Origin: Nothopassalora personata
Lineage: Eukaryota > Ascomycota > Dothideomycetes > Mycosphaerellales > Mycosphaerellaceae
Direction of reading: 5' to 3'
Assembly (NCBI GenBank): GCA_033816765.1
Contig: CM066297.1
Coordinates: forward strand, 2,102,573-2,166,572
DNA length: 64,000 bases
This document shows, piece by piece, positions 10,182-20,273 of the stretch (positions within the stretch are counted from its first letter, which is position 1; each line of letters starts with the position of its first letter). The translations under genes were made by a program, and so were the position numbers. The notes beneath the pieces are model-generated. The model worked only from the letters and a program-made list of their open reading frames with translations, did no database searches and had not been told where the DNA came from.

Positions 10182-13100
10182 ATGTCTGCGCCCGGTGCGG
10201 AGAGGGCATGGGCTGCTAACACTGCCACCCCAAGTCCTAATGAGACCAATCATGCGGAGCCGGTGGCCGAGGAACCTCTGGAGCGCGTCGCTGACGGGAA
10301 GGGCCTGTCCGAGGAAAAAGTGCTTGACTATGAGGCAACCGAGGAGACAAGCTCGAACAGCGACAGTGATCTCGAAAAGAAGGCCAGACGGCCGGAGGTG
10401 GAGAGAACTCGAAGTGACTGGACCACGAGGACAGAGACCAGTGTCGCCACATCTTTTGCTCCTGAACCCCAAGACGAAACACCTCGAAAACGAACATGGA
10501 GTCAGAGGCTCAAACCTTTGAAGCGGAAGCCACCGCCGCCAGTTCCTAAAGAACGGACACCATCCCGCGAACATGGAGCAGGATGGTTCAGCGTCTTCAC
10601 TTTCCAATGGATCTCACCTTTGATGTCTGTTGGGTATCGTAGGCCACTAGAGGTGAACGATATCTGGTCCGTGAACCCAGATCGTAGCGTGAGAGTCATG
10701 AAGTCCAGGCTATATGCGAATCTGGAAAAGCGAAGATCTCAGCCTGGCCGCATTGATCCCCTCATTTGGGCCCTGTACGACACCTTCAAGAAGGAGTTCT
10801 GGATAGGCGGCATAACCAATCTATTCGGGGCACTACTGCAAGTTCTCTCGCCTTTCACGCTGAAGTACTTGATCGCTTTTGCTGGACGAGCATATCAAGC
10901 ATCACTTGGTCAAATACCTGCGCCTCACGTTGCAGAAGGCATTGGGCTTGTTCTTGGTATTACGGCCATGCAGATATGTCAATCTTCATCTATCAACCAC
11001 TTCATATATCGGGGTATGATAGTGGGTGGACAGTGTCGATCAGTCTTGATCAGTGTGATTTTCGAAAAGGCCATGATTCTGTCCGGACGTGCGAAAGCAG
11101 GCGGCAAAGCGCATGCCGAAGAAGAGGATCTAAAGCCAGAATTTGCTCCTGGAAGTAAGGAAGAGAAGGCATGGTACAAAAAGAAGCTCGGAGCTGGCAA
11201 GAAGGGCGTCAGTGGTGATGGTCAAGGATGGGGCAATGGCAGGATTGTCAATCTCATGTCTGTCGACACCTACCGCATCGATCAGGCTTGCGGCATGGGC
11301 CACATGGTCTGGACTTCACCTATCCAGGTTCTACTCACCCTGGCACTCCTCTGCATCAACCTAACATACAGCGCGCTTGCTGGATTTGCGTTCATATGCG
11401 TGATGATGCCACTGCTTGCGCGCGCAATCCGCAGCTTGATGTCACGCCGAAAATTCATCAACAAGATAACAGATCAGCGTGTCAGTCTCACTCAAGAAAT
11501 TGTGTCCTCTGTGCGCTTCGTCAAGTACTTTGGCTGGGAAACGAGTTTCCTGGAACGGCTGAATGAGATCCGAACACGGGAAATCAACAAGGTCTCCTTC
11601 TTGCTTTCCATCAGGAACGGTATCATGGCCGTGTCAATGTCGCTACCGATCTTCTCCTCCATGTTGGCATTTATTACGTACTCCACCACGCAGCATGTGT
11701 TGAACCCAGCGCCCGTATTCTCCTCTTTGGCTCTGTTCAATGCTCTTCGGATTCCGCTCAATCTGCTACCTATGGTCCTTGGTCAGGTCGTGGACGCCAA
11801 CGAATCAATCACCCGAATCTCGGAGTTCCTGGCGGCTGAAGAAGCCAAGGATGACTCAAATTGGGACAACAACGCGAAGCACGCAATCTCGGTCGAGCAT
11901 GCCGAATTCACCTGGGAACGGAATACCAAGAGCGAATCAGATGGTGCGCCCGGCCAGAATCCGAAGAGTGAAAAGCAGATGAAGCTCGAAGCGAAGCAGG
12001 CAAAGAAAGATGCGAAAGCAGAGGCGAAAGAGGACACGCGCCAATTAAAACTGATCGAGAAGGGTGAAATGGATGCTCTTCCACCCACTCCGAGCAGCAC
12101 AACATCTCTGGCTGAGGAATCTAGGCCCTTCCGGATCAGAGATATCGACCTGAACGTTGGAAGGGATGAGCTCGTGGCCGTGATAGGATCTGTTGGCTCT
12201 GGAAAGAGTTCCTTCCTGGCTGCTCTGGCCGGTGACATGCGCAAGACGAGCGGCAACGTCACCTTTGGTGCAAGTCGCCGTGCGTTCTGCCCGCAGTCCG
12301 CTTGGATCCAGAACGCCACCGTCAAGGACAACATCACATTTGGTAGAGACTTCAACAAAAAGTGGTACAACGATGTCGTCGACGCTTGTGCGCTCCGGCC
12401 TGACTTGGAGATGCTTCCCGCCGGTGACATGACGGAGATTGGTGAGCGTGGTATCACAGTTTCCGGAGGCCAGAAGCAGCGTCTGAACATTGCACGAGCC
12501 ATCTATTTCGATGCGGATATCATCATCATGGATGACCCGCTTTCCGCAGTTGATGCGCATGTTGGTCGTCATATTATGGACAATGCCATCTGCGGCCTTC
12601 TCAAAGGCAAAGCTCGGGTACTTGCAACTCATCAGCTGCACGTCCTGCACCGCGTTGACCGAATAGTATGGATGAAAGACGGCGAAATCCACAAAATTGC
12701 CACGTTCCCTGAGCTGATGGGGTCTGATACCGAGTTCCAAGAGCTTATGAAGACTACTGCAGCTGAGGAGAAGAACGAAAACGCCGAAGAAGTCCTTGAG
12801 GATGAGCTCGAAGATGAGAAGAAGGATGCCAAGAAGCAGAAGGGCAAGAAGCCAGCTGCTGCACTTATGCAGAACGAAGAACGCGCAGTCAAGAGTGTCG
12901 GATGGGACGTCTACGTCGCTTACATCAAAGCCAGTGGATCTATCATGATCGCGCCTCTGGTTATCGTCTTGCTCATCATCTCGCAAGGTGCCAACATCAT
13001 GACCAGCCTTTGGCTGTCGTACTGGACCTCAGGCAGATTCGGACTTCAAATGGGGGTGTATATTGGCGTCTATGCCGCGCTTGGTGTTGTACAAGCCCTG

Positions 13101-14738
13101 CTCATGTTCGCCTTCTCTGTGGCTCTCACGGTCTACGGTACGAAAGCATCGAAGAAGATGTTGCAGCGAGCTATGTACAGGGTTCTGCGCGCGCCAATGT
13201 CATTCTTTGACACTACGCCAATGGGACGAATCACGAACCGTTTCTCCAAGGATGTCGACACGATGGACAACACCCTCACCGACTCCATCCGAATGTTCTT
13301 CCTGACGATGGCTATGATCCTGTCAGTGTTCATCCTCATCATCGCTTACTATTATTACTTCGTCATCGCTTTGATTCCACTGACTATCTGCTTCGTCTTC
13401 GCTGCTTCGTACTATCGAACTTCGGCACGTGAGTTGAAGAGACACGAAGCTGTCTTGCGAAGTGTCGTGTTCTCGCGCTTTAGTGAGGCAGTCAATGGAC
13501 AGGCTACTATCAGAGCATATGGTGTTCAGCAACGCTTCTCGGAGGCGGTGGACGAGTCTGTCGATTCCATGGACGGCGCCTACTTCCTCACATTTGCTAA
13601 TCAGAGATGGCTGTCGACACGATTGGACGTTCTTGGCAACTTGCTGGTCTTCACTGTCGGTATCCTGGTCGTCACCTCTCGATTCTCCATCAACGCAAGT
13701 ACTGGTGGGTTAGTGCTGTCCTACATTTTGTCAATCGTACAGATGCTTCAGTTCACGGTGCGACAGCTGGCTGAAGTCGAGAACAACATGAACTCAACAG
13801 AGCGTATCCACTACTACGGCACACAGCTCGAAGAGGAAGCACCGCTTCACCTCGGCGACGTCAGACCAACATGGCCCGAGAAGGGAGGGATCGACTTCGA
13901 CAATGTCCAGATGCGCTACCGCGCAGGCCTGCCCCTCGTTCTCAAAGGCCTAACCATGAACGTCCGCGCCGGTGAACGTATCGGCATCGTCGGCCGTACC
14001 GGCGCAGGCAAGAGCACAATCCTCTCCACTCTCTTCCGCCTAGTCGAACTATCTGGTGGCAGTATCACCATCGACGGTGTCGACATCGCCAAGATCGGTC
14101 TCCACGACCTGCGCTCCCGCCTCGCAATTATTCCCCAAGATCCAACTCTCTTCCGCGGGACAATCCGCAGCAATCTCGACCCATTCAACGAACATACAGA
14201 CCTCGAGCTGTGGAACGCCCTCCGCCAAGCAGATCTTGTGGGCGCCGAGCAGACTATCGAAGACGAAGGCGGTCGCATCCACCTCGACACCCCCGTCGAG
14301 GACGAAGGTCTAAACTTCTCTCTTGGTCAAAGACAACTCCTCGCCCTCGCCCGCGCCCTCGTTCGAGGTTCCCAGATCATCATTTGCGATGAGGCCACCT
14401 CATCCGTAGACTTCGAGACAGACCAGAAGATTCAGAAGACGATTGTGCGCGGCTTTCAGGGCAAGACATTACTGTGCATCGCGCATCGTCTTAAGACGAT
14501 CATCGGGTATGATCGTATCCTCGTCATGGATCAGGGCAATGTCGCGGAGCTGGACAGACCCCTCACGCTCTATGACCAAGGGGGAATCTTCAGGAGTATG
14601 TGTGATCGAAGTGGAATCAGGAGGGAAGACTTCTTCAATAGCGAGGAGGCGAGGTTTGCGGCGGAGAGTCCGTTCCTGGAGAGGACGCAGAGTGCTGTGA
14701 TGAGGCCGGAACCGGTGCATACGAAGGGTCAGGAGTGA
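10182..14738 (+). CDS. YOR1: ABCC-type full ABC transporter, Yor1-like
   Basis: One uninterrupted exon of 1518 residues from the ATG at 10182 (MSAPGAERAW). The N-terminus is about 130 charged residues, then FTFQWISPLMSVGYRRPLE begins the first membrane domain. NBD1 has Walker A GSVGSGKSS near 668, signature VSGGQKQR near 759 and Walker B IIIMDDP. The second membrane domain follows a Glu/Lys-rich linker. NBD2 has GRTGAGKST near 1270, signature FSLGQRQ near 1380 and Walker B IIICDEATSSVD. NBD1 carries Asp where a catalytic Glu is usual, the normal asymmetry of ABCC proteins. The N-terminal TMD0 of the Ycf1/MRP1 group is missing, which points to Yor1. Yor1 exports oligomycin and other organic anions and phospholipids at the plasma membrane. 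The substrate here is unknown. A start at 9861 would add 107 unconserved residues. Confidence 0.92.
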   Translation: MSAPGAERAWAANTATPSPNETNHAEPVAEEPLERVADGKGLSEEKVLDYEATEETSSNSDSDLEKKARRPEVERTRSDWTTRTETSVATSFAPEPQDETPRKRTWSQRLKPLKRKPPPPVPKERTPSREHGAGWFSVFTFQWISPLMSVGYRRPLEVNDIWSVNPDRSVRVMKSRLYANLEKRRSQPGRIDPLIWALYDTFKKEFWIGGITNLFGALLQVLSPFTLKYLIAFAGRAYQASLGQIPAPHVAEGIGLVLGITAMQICQSSSINHFIYRGMIVGGQCRSVLISVIFEKAMILSGRAKAGGKAHAEEEDLKPEFAPGSKEEKAWYKKKLGAGKKGVSGDGQGWGNGRIVNLMSVDTYRIDQACGMGHMVWTSPIQVLLTLALLCINLTYSALAGFAFICVMMPLLARAIRSLMSRRKFINKITDQRVSLTQEIVSSVRFVKYFGWETSFLERLNEIRTREINKVSFLLSIRNGIMAVSMSLPIFSSMLAFITYSTTQHVLNPAPVFSSLALFNALRIPLNLLPMVLGQVVDANESITRISEFLAAEEAKDDSNWDNNAKHAISVEHAEFTWERNTKSESDGAPGQNPKSEKQMKLEAKQAKKDAKAEAKEDTRQLKLIEKGEMDALPPTPSSTTSLAEESRPFRIRDIDLNVGRDELVAVIGSVGSGKSSFLAALAGDMRKTSGNVTFGASRRAFCPQSAWIQNATVKDNITFGRDFNKKWYNDVVDACALRPDLEMLPAGDMTEIGERGITVSGGQKQRLNIARAIYFDADIIIMDDPLSAVDAHVGRHIMDNAICGLLKGKARVLATHQLHVLHRVDRIVWMKDGEIHKIATFPELMGSDTEFQELMKTTAAEEKNENAEEVLEDELEDEKKDAKKQKGKKPAAALMQNEERAVKSVGWDVYVAYIKASGSIMIAPLVIVLLIISQGANIMTSLWLSYWTSGRFGLQMGVYIGVYAALGVVQALLMFAFSVALTVYGTKASKKMLQRAMYRVLRAPMSFFDTTPMGRITNRFSKDVDTMDNTLTDSIRMFFLTMAMILSVFILIIAYYYYFVIALIPLTICFVFAASYYRTSARELKRHEAVLRSVVFSRFSEAVNGQATIRAYGVQQRFSEAVDESVDSMDGAYFLTFANQRWLSTRLDVLGNLLVFTVGILVVTSRFSINASTGGLVLSYILSIVQMLQFTVRQLAEVENNMNSTERIHYYGTQLEEEAPLHLGDVRPTWPEKGGIDFDNVQMRYRAGLPLVLKGLTMNVRAGERIGIVGRTGAGKSTILSTLFRLVELSGGSITIDGVDIAKIGLHDLRSRLAIIPQDPTLFRGTIRSNLDPFNEHTDLELWNALRQADLVGAEQTIEDEGGRIHLDTPVEDEGLNFSLGQRQLLALARALVRGSQIIICDEATSSVDFETDQKIQKTIVRGFQGKTLLCIAHRLKTIIGYDRILVMDQGNVAELDRPLTLYDQGGIFRSMCDRSGIRREDFFNSEEARFAAESPFLERTQSAVMRPEPVHTKGQE

Positions 14739-15698
14739 TGGGGTTTGTGCTAAGACAGGATACCTAGATTGGGACACACGGCTTTGCATATGGCATGGCG
14801 AAGGCTTTGAAAAAAAGCTTAACAGGACAGCTTATGAGGTACGAAGACGAGACAAATCAGGCTTGGGTTGGCTAGGGCCTGTAACGACTGCACGGTGGTT
14901 GTCAATACTTGGAAGTGCTTCTTTCGCGGGCGCTTCTAGCGCTCACCAATTCTTGCCGTGGTCTGGGAGCTATCTCGTTTGAAGATATTGTTTCGTATAA
15001 GTGCTTGTGGTTTATACAGAGTTGTAAATTGTTTTCTTATTTATAATCGGCGCTGTGCCGCAAAGACTAAATGCTGTGCGCTAGTCGTTCACTTCGACCC
15101 GCAGTGCACGTGATACACCACTTTGAAACAGGAGATGTTGTGATGTGCTGGAGTTGCGAATTTGTTCTCAATGGTGGCCGCATTGTGTCGGCATTGGGAA
15201 AATTTTCCGCGATCCACATTCACTTAATGCCCAAGTTGCACGTGAACTCAGCACGGTCCCATCGACCACCGAATGATTATTGTGACAGTATAAGACAGGT
15301 GTACGCATCTTAAAGAGACAGAGTTGAGAGAGTAGTTGGTGCTACGCCTATGAGTGAGTCTCAACTCTCACGCACCATCCTGTCACAGATCGGTTTACGT
15401 GACCGATGTGGCGACAAGAAGGTCAATGGTCAATTGAGAGATAATGATGGACGGAGAGGTAGAATGAGTCTTTACAGGCGAAGCTGTCGCTCTGTGTGCC
15501 AAGCTCAGCTGATTGGTTTAGCGCTACTACACGGGCAATGCGATTAAGTCCGTGCATAATGTGCCCATATCACCTGTCCATGATGTTGTCTGTCCTGTGC
15601 CCATCGCCTCTTCCTGGAAGTCTTTCTGAAGCCACGCCACAGTCACCATATCCTCCGCCTGATCAACGACCTCTCCAAGTGTAGTGTCAGCACGCATG
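14739..15698. other. YOR1 3' region and spacer
   Basis: About 960 bp without a supported gene. An A/T-rich stretch near 15000-15050 (TTTTCTTATTTATAAT) is a plausible 3' end for YOR1. A short inverted repeat, AGAGTTGAGAG near 15320 against TCTCAACTCTC near 15359, is visible; I cannot assign a role. Confidence 0.4.
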
Positions 15699-16155
15699 TT
15701 AGACGACCAAGGAGTTTCCTTGGCCTAGCCCGTTCAGCCGTATGAGCCAGACCTGGTCAGGCAGTCTCACTAAGATCTTGCGCCACGACTTATCTCTCTT
15801 ACACTCTGAGAAGATTTGGCTTCGTATGTTGCGATTGTTACGCGGCCTCAAATTGTCTAGCAGGTCAACCTCGAAGCGACCCCTGTAAGAACGGGCAAGC
15901 CATTTGAAAGGCCAAGTCGCCACTAGGGTTTCGGCCTGTCCCAAAAAGATGTTGACGAGTCTTTCTGTCCGATCTGGTGAGCGCTCAAGCAGCATACGTC
16001 GTCTCAGCGACCTGCATCTGCAATCACGTCTTTGAACACGCTGTTGATACGCTGTAGCTCGAAGAGTTGTAAGACTTCGGGAATTTCAATGAGGATCATC
16101 TCGAGGAGCTCTGCTATGATAAAGACTTAAGGAGCTGCTCCTGGCGGTGGTGGTG
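15699..16155 (-). pseudogene. Decayed F-box family copy A (minus strand)
   Basis: Reading the minus strand from about 16130, the frame gives AELLEMILIEIPEVLQLFEL and QRINSVFKDVIADA, matching the F-box start of the intact copy at 18599 (PELLEQIL, CQLFIIQR). A TAA stop lies just before the F-box where the family has AAQRV. After IADA the frame shifts; the C-terminal part continues in another frame as LRRRMLLERSPDRTERLV and ends at 15699. At least one stop and one frameshift therefore break it. It is the only copy of the 15.7-19.25 kb cluster on the minus strand. The family function would be substrate recruitment to SCF ubiquitin ligases, but this copy should be dead. Confidence 0.75.
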
Positions 16156-16567
16156 GATGCGCATTCTATTTCAGCGTTGGCTATTCGCTGGCGACAACAA
16201 ACACACATTCATAACACACATTCATACACACCTTATCTTGAACTACTCGGAGTCCTGCCGTCTGGCGCCGCTCAGGAAACGTACGGGTCGGCGAAATCCG
16301 GAGAATTATCGCATGTGGGTTGGGACTTAACGACTTGAGAGCCGACCTTTCTTGTTAACGCTCTTCGGCTTTAGCTCGGTCAGCTTGCTAGCGTCCACAC
16401 ATGTGACGTCCGTGCTTTGGCTTTCATCAGTCCTTCTTCGCCGTCTCTTACTTACTCTGCTACCAGACACGCAAGCCGACTTGAAATACCAATACCTAAG
16501 TCGCTCAACGCACCGGTAAGAGTCACAATCGCGCTGCTTCCGCAATCGCACAGAGTTCCAGCAGACG

Positions 16568-17067
16568 ATGTCGCAAACCCAGGGTGCCGCAGCTCGGGTC
16601 CTCAATCTTCCCGAGTTGCTCGATAACTGCACCTTTAAGGGCACGATCGCAAGGTCCAAACTATTTCGCACCAAGGTGATTCCCGGCCCGCCACCAGCCA
16701 AGACCCTAGAGACATTGCTGAATCTTTCTCGCATCAGCAAAGCAACTGCACTTGTACTCCCAGTCCACGCAATTTCTACACATGGAGCAATACTTGGCCA
16801 CCGGAGCTCTTTCTAGACTTTCCATCTTCACACGCAGGCTCCTGGTGAAGCATCAAGATCGGATTCCAGGGCACGTCGGCAAGCCTGTTCCTCAAATTTG
16901 ACCGTGGCTCCCCGGTCTTATCCGACAGTGACTGGCTAAAGTCATTTGGTTAACTTGTCGACAGCCCGTGATAAGGTAGCAAAGCGGCTCAGCGAGGGTA
17001 TGTTTCGCGCCTACTTCTACGCACCACCGAGCGGCGGGGCGATATGGGAGATCATCAATCCTCTTTG
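16568..17067 (+). pseudogene. Decayed F-box family copy B
   Basis: The start at 16568 reads AAARVLNLPELLDN, matching the family's first 20 residues, then jumps to TFKGTIARSKLF. About 20 residues of the F-box core are therefore deleted. Further on the family's GSW motif appears, followed directly by a TGA stop where the family has Arg or Lys (near 16842). Then SIKIGFQGTSASLFLKF continues, and after another frame change the C-terminal block KRLSEGMFRAYFYAPPSGG ends at 17067. The string of lesions shows a pseudogene. An intact short product of 82 residues could be translated from 16568 but would lack most of the F-box. Confidence 0.75.
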
Positions 17068-17434
17068 ATATCTTATCTTGAACGGGAAGATCGTGCAGAG
17101 ATCGAATTCTCTTCCGATCGAGAGAAAACTCTCCATATGCGCAGTTCGGGAACCGTACGAGGGGATAATCGGAAGAACACGATTTCACGGCATGAGTATC
17201 TGTCGGTAAAATAGATGGCGACCCCTGTGCTTCGCGAGTTGGAAACGACATCTAACATGTGATAGCCAATTCCGCGGCATTGTGCGGCGAAATTTTGGCC
17301 CACGCATTCTCCTACGTCTTATCTTTCATTGTAAACCCCAATGACGAACCAAGAATTCTTATTAGAACCATCGCAGTCGTTGGATGAGCCTCCACCACAA
17401 CTTCCTCGGTGTCCGATACTAATAAGCTCATCAG
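17068..17434. other. Spacer and leader of F-box copy C
   Basis: No gene is seen. The last 66 bases resemble the 5' leader intron of the intact copy at 18548-18598, including a strong branch-like GATACTAATAAG and a CATCAG acceptor, but the donor position reads GATGAG instead of GTAAGT. Confidence 0.5.
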
Positions 17435-18157
17435 GTGGCTGAAGCTCCGATCGCGGCACAAAGAGTGCTAAGCCTCCCCGAGCTACTCGAGCAGATTCTA
17501 CTCGACCTCCACCACCTCCAGCTCTTCACCGTCCAGCGAGTCAATAAGACCCGACAGTCCGTCATCGAGGACAGCAAGCCGGTCCGCCGACGCATGTGCC
17601 TCGAGCCAGCAACAACCAAGGCTCCACCTCAGCACGCCAAGCCAGATTCGGCTGTGAAGGGAGCAAGGCTCGCCAGCCAGGAGATTCTCGAGTTCGAAGG
17701 ACTCACGAATGCAATTTTCCCCTTCCAGATCTCCGTCAGTCCCCTCTTCGACGAAGTCCAGAAGTTGCACATTCATCAGTACAAGGTCGTCCTGCTAGGT
17801 AATATCCCAGCAGACGCGGCCCAGGCGCGCATGATCGACAGGGAGCAGATGTCGCGCGAGAGAATCTTCGACGGCTTTCCGTGCGAAGTGCCCGGTTCAT
17901 GGAGGAATATCACGATGGGTTGCCAGGATGAGGCATTCGACCTGAACTTCGAGATTAAGGGAGGATCAATGGTCGCGACGAACGAGATGCTGGAGGGTAC
18001 TACCACGCTCGGAAGTCTGCCCCGAAGGTTGAAAGGTCAAGCAATTTGGAGACTGGATTCGGACGCCGATCGGCGACGCTTCTTCGTGTGGCATCAGGTG
18101 CGACCAAGCGCCGACTCGGAGAGGTTATTCAGGGCAGTTTTCTCTAATATTTATTAG
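17435..18157 (+). pseudogene. F-box family copy C, start codon apparently lost
   Basis: An open frame of about 240 codons begins with VAEAPIAAQRVLSLPELLEQ and runs without interruption to 18157. The F-box part (residues 8-50) and the later GSWRNITMGCQDE block align with the intact copy at 18599. However, the codon at the family's initiator position is GTG, not ATG, and the leader donor is GATGAG. The first in-frame ATG is at 17594, after the F-box. Either the gene is recently inactivated, or it uses an upstream start through an exon I cannot identify, or a non-AUG start. The body shows no decay, so inactivation, if real, is young. Confidence 0.6.
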
Positions 18158-18598
18158 GGATAAGGCGAAGTCCACGCGTGCTTTGGCTATATGAGAGATC
18201 TTGCCGGCATGTGTAATGAGGCTCTCTTCAGGTGGAGGTTCTGTGGGAGGCTTGCGTAAATCCGCAATTAATATAGAGCTGGCATTGCGCGTTCGAAAAA
18301 GGTCGATCATTCGGAAGAACAGGTATGGCAGGGCCAGTCGAACCAGTGGTCCGGCCAGAAAATTTGTCTCGAAAACTCTTCCATTTCTAGCATGTGACAG
18401 CTACGCCGCTTTCGCCGTTTGTGTGGCGCAACTTCACTTGTCATAAGATCTTCTTTGGTCGTCCAACCGTCGCTTCGACACCCAGCATACAAGCTCTCGA
18501 ACACATTTGAACCCACTCATAAATCATTACACACCATCAAGCAGGCTGTAAGTACCACCAGGTAGTACACTTGTCGGTATCACTGACCTTTCTCACAG
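18158..18598 (+). promoter_or_regulatory. Promoter and 5' leader with intron of F-box copy D
   Basis: This upstream region ends in a likely leader intron at 18548..18598: donor GTAAGT, CACTGAC branch site, CACAG acceptor immediately before the ATG. No coding frame is seen in the rest. Confidence 0.5.
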
Positions 18599-19249
18599 AT
18601 GGCAGGCGCAGCCACTGCCGCGCAGCGAGTACTGGCTTTACCAGAGCTACTCGAGCAAATCCTGCAAGACTTGCCGCCATGCCAACTATTCATCATTCAG
18701 CGCACCAACTCCACCTTCCAGGCAGTCGTTGAACAGAGCAAGGCGATGCGCCGACCCATGTGCTTGGAGCTAGGCAGCCAAGCCACGAGAGTGGACCAAC
18801 AAAGCTGGCTCAAATCACTACTCGAGCATCTCAGCATGCCTCTGGGCAGTATTCCGACTGCACCTTTCACCGTCTGGACACGCGCGAGATACGTAAAACA
18901 GGGATCCGGACCAAAAGGTAGTAAATCGCGGGCGGTTATCGCCGTCGAAGTTCAGTCAGAATTTGGGAACAAGCGATGGACACAGGACACTGATATCTTC
19001 GAGAAAGAGCGTTGTCAAGAGGTAGGAAGCTGGAAAGACCTGTTGTTTGGGCTCCCAGGATCAGAGATGAATCTGATGGTCATCTGGTGGGAGTCACGAT
19101 CTCACGGGGCGGCCCGCTCAAGAACGATAATCCGGAAGACGAAGGAGATCATCACTGTGGGTGAGGTCCTGGAGCAGGCGAAGGTAATAATGCGTGAGCA
19201 TCTGGCTGATTCTGACGAGCGTCGGCTGTTCTTTGGTACCAGCGCCTAG
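18599..19249 (+). CDS. F-box domain protein, intact family copy D
   Basis: A single coding exon of 216 residues with the ATG directly after a CACAG splice acceptor. Residues 9-50 form an F-box: RVLALPELLEQILQDLPPC then QLFIIQRTNSTFQAVVEQSK. A family block after it contains MRRPMCLELG. The rest has no domain I recognise, but GSWKDLLFGLPGSEMNL and a C-terminal EHLADSDERRLFF recur in the other copies. F-box proteins bind Skp1 and bring substrates to SCF ubiquitin ligases. Short F-box genes of this type occur in expanded, fast-turnover families in Dothideomycetes; the substrate is unknown. Neighbouring copies A-C are damaged, so this may be the surviving member. Confidence 0.8.
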   Translation: MAGAATAAQRVLALPELLEQILQDLPPCQLFIIQRTNSTFQAVVEQSKAMRRPMCLELGSQATRVDQQSWLKSLLEHLSMPLGSIPTAPFTVWTRARYVKQGSGPKGSKSRAVIAVEVQSEFGNKRWTQDTDIFEKERCQEVGSWKDLLFGLPGSEMNLMVIWWESRSHGAARSRTIIRKTKEIITVGEVLEQAKVIMREHLADSDERRLFFGTSA

Positions 19250-19466
19250 AAGGCATCGTCTGTAGCGAGTCAACGATGATGGCCCACTTACGGTGTAATA
19301 TCGAGCCGAAGGCAGGTCGAGGGCGCGGGTTCTTTCCAGAGCATCATAGCCTTCTTTCATTCTCTGTCCCTCTCATAGTGAAGTCTGTTCATTTGTGCAC
19401 AGCGTCATCAGCGTCGGGGTATCATAAAAGCATCTCGCACAAAGTCCAATCTTTCTACTCCCGCCC

Positions 19467-20273
19467 CTAAAACGCCACACTCCTCTTCCTCCCCGTATAC
19501 TTCGAACTACTCTTCACAACCTTCCCTTTCGCCTCCATCTGCGCTTTCTTCCTCAAAATCCACTGCTTACTCCCCTTCTTGTCAAACTCCTTCCCCCTCT
19601 TCCTCTCCTTCCGCCTCGCATCCTGCACCTCCACGTCATCCATCCCTTGCACCGTCCCCGTGACATCGCCTCCTCCCACACTCAGCACCAGATAGTACTT
19701 GACATTCTTCGTCTCCGGGTCGTCTTCAAGGATACCAGCGCCGAAGCCGGCTTTGATCGCGGCCTGCGAAATGAGAGTCCGCTGTTGTGTATTTTTCGGA
19801 TAAAACTGACAGATCGCTTTGCCACCTCGGCGAAGGCTGGCGTACAGCCCGTCGAAGAAGCGTTTTAATCTTCCTTCGGGACTCACGTCACTCGTTTCCG
19901 CGTTGCACAGCCATTGGATTGCACTTATTGAGATTGCTGCATCGAATGAGCCTGCCCTAAATGGTACGCCTTGCCCGATATCTGCGAGGAGCATATCTCC
20001 TTCCGTGTCTCTTTCTAACGCTTGAGCCAACATGCTGGAGGAGACGTCCATCCCAACCCAGGTGTGCTCATTTTCTGTGAGAATCTCGCCGGAGAGGCCG
20101 CTGCCGCATCCTACGTCGAGGATGAAAGAGGGTGTTTGTAGATCGAGGAGTTCGAGGGCGCGGTTTGTCATGTCGGCTTGAATATTTTTTATACGGGAGG
20201 AAGTGGTGTATTTGCGGGCCTCGGAGTCGTTATAGAAGAGGTCGGGGGGGAGGATGTCTTCGGGGCGAGACAT
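19467..20273 (-). CDS. BUD23: 18S rRNA (guanine-N7) methyltransferase Bud23
   Basis: One exon, 268 residues, from the ATG at 20273 (MSRPEDILPPDLFYNDSEAR). An in-frame extension to 20369 is Leu-rich and unconserved, so I reject it. The SAM-binding motif I is FILDVGCGSGLSGEIL, with the following acidic position in WVGMDVSSSML. The family-specific AISISAIQWLCNA is present, as is the basic C-terminal WBS domain ending KKAQMEAKGKVVKSSSKYTG. Bud23, activated by Trm112, methylates G1575 (yeast numbering) of 18S rRNA and is needed for 40S export. Length matches yeast (275). It is divergently arranged with SVP26; 302 bp separate the start codons. Confidence 0.95.
   Translation of the reverse strand: MSRPEDILPPDLFYNDSEARKYTTSSRIKNIQADMTNRALELLDLQTPSFILDVGCGSGLSGEILTENEHTWVGMDVSSSMLAQALERDTEGDMLLADIGQGVPFRAGSFDAAISISAIQWLCNAETSDVSPEGRLKRFFDGLYASLRRGGKAICQFYPKNTQQRTLISQAAIKAGFGAGILEDDPETKNVKYYLVLSVGGGDVTGTVQGMDDVEVQDARRKERKRGKEFDKKGSKQWILRKKAQMEAKGKVVKSSSKYTGRKRSVAF

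Noticed and set aside
15316..15370. Short inverted repeat AGAGTTGAGAG / TCTCAACTCTC
   Set aside because: Noted as a possible hairpin, but with no coding or RNA context I cannot assign a regulatory role or call a terminator.
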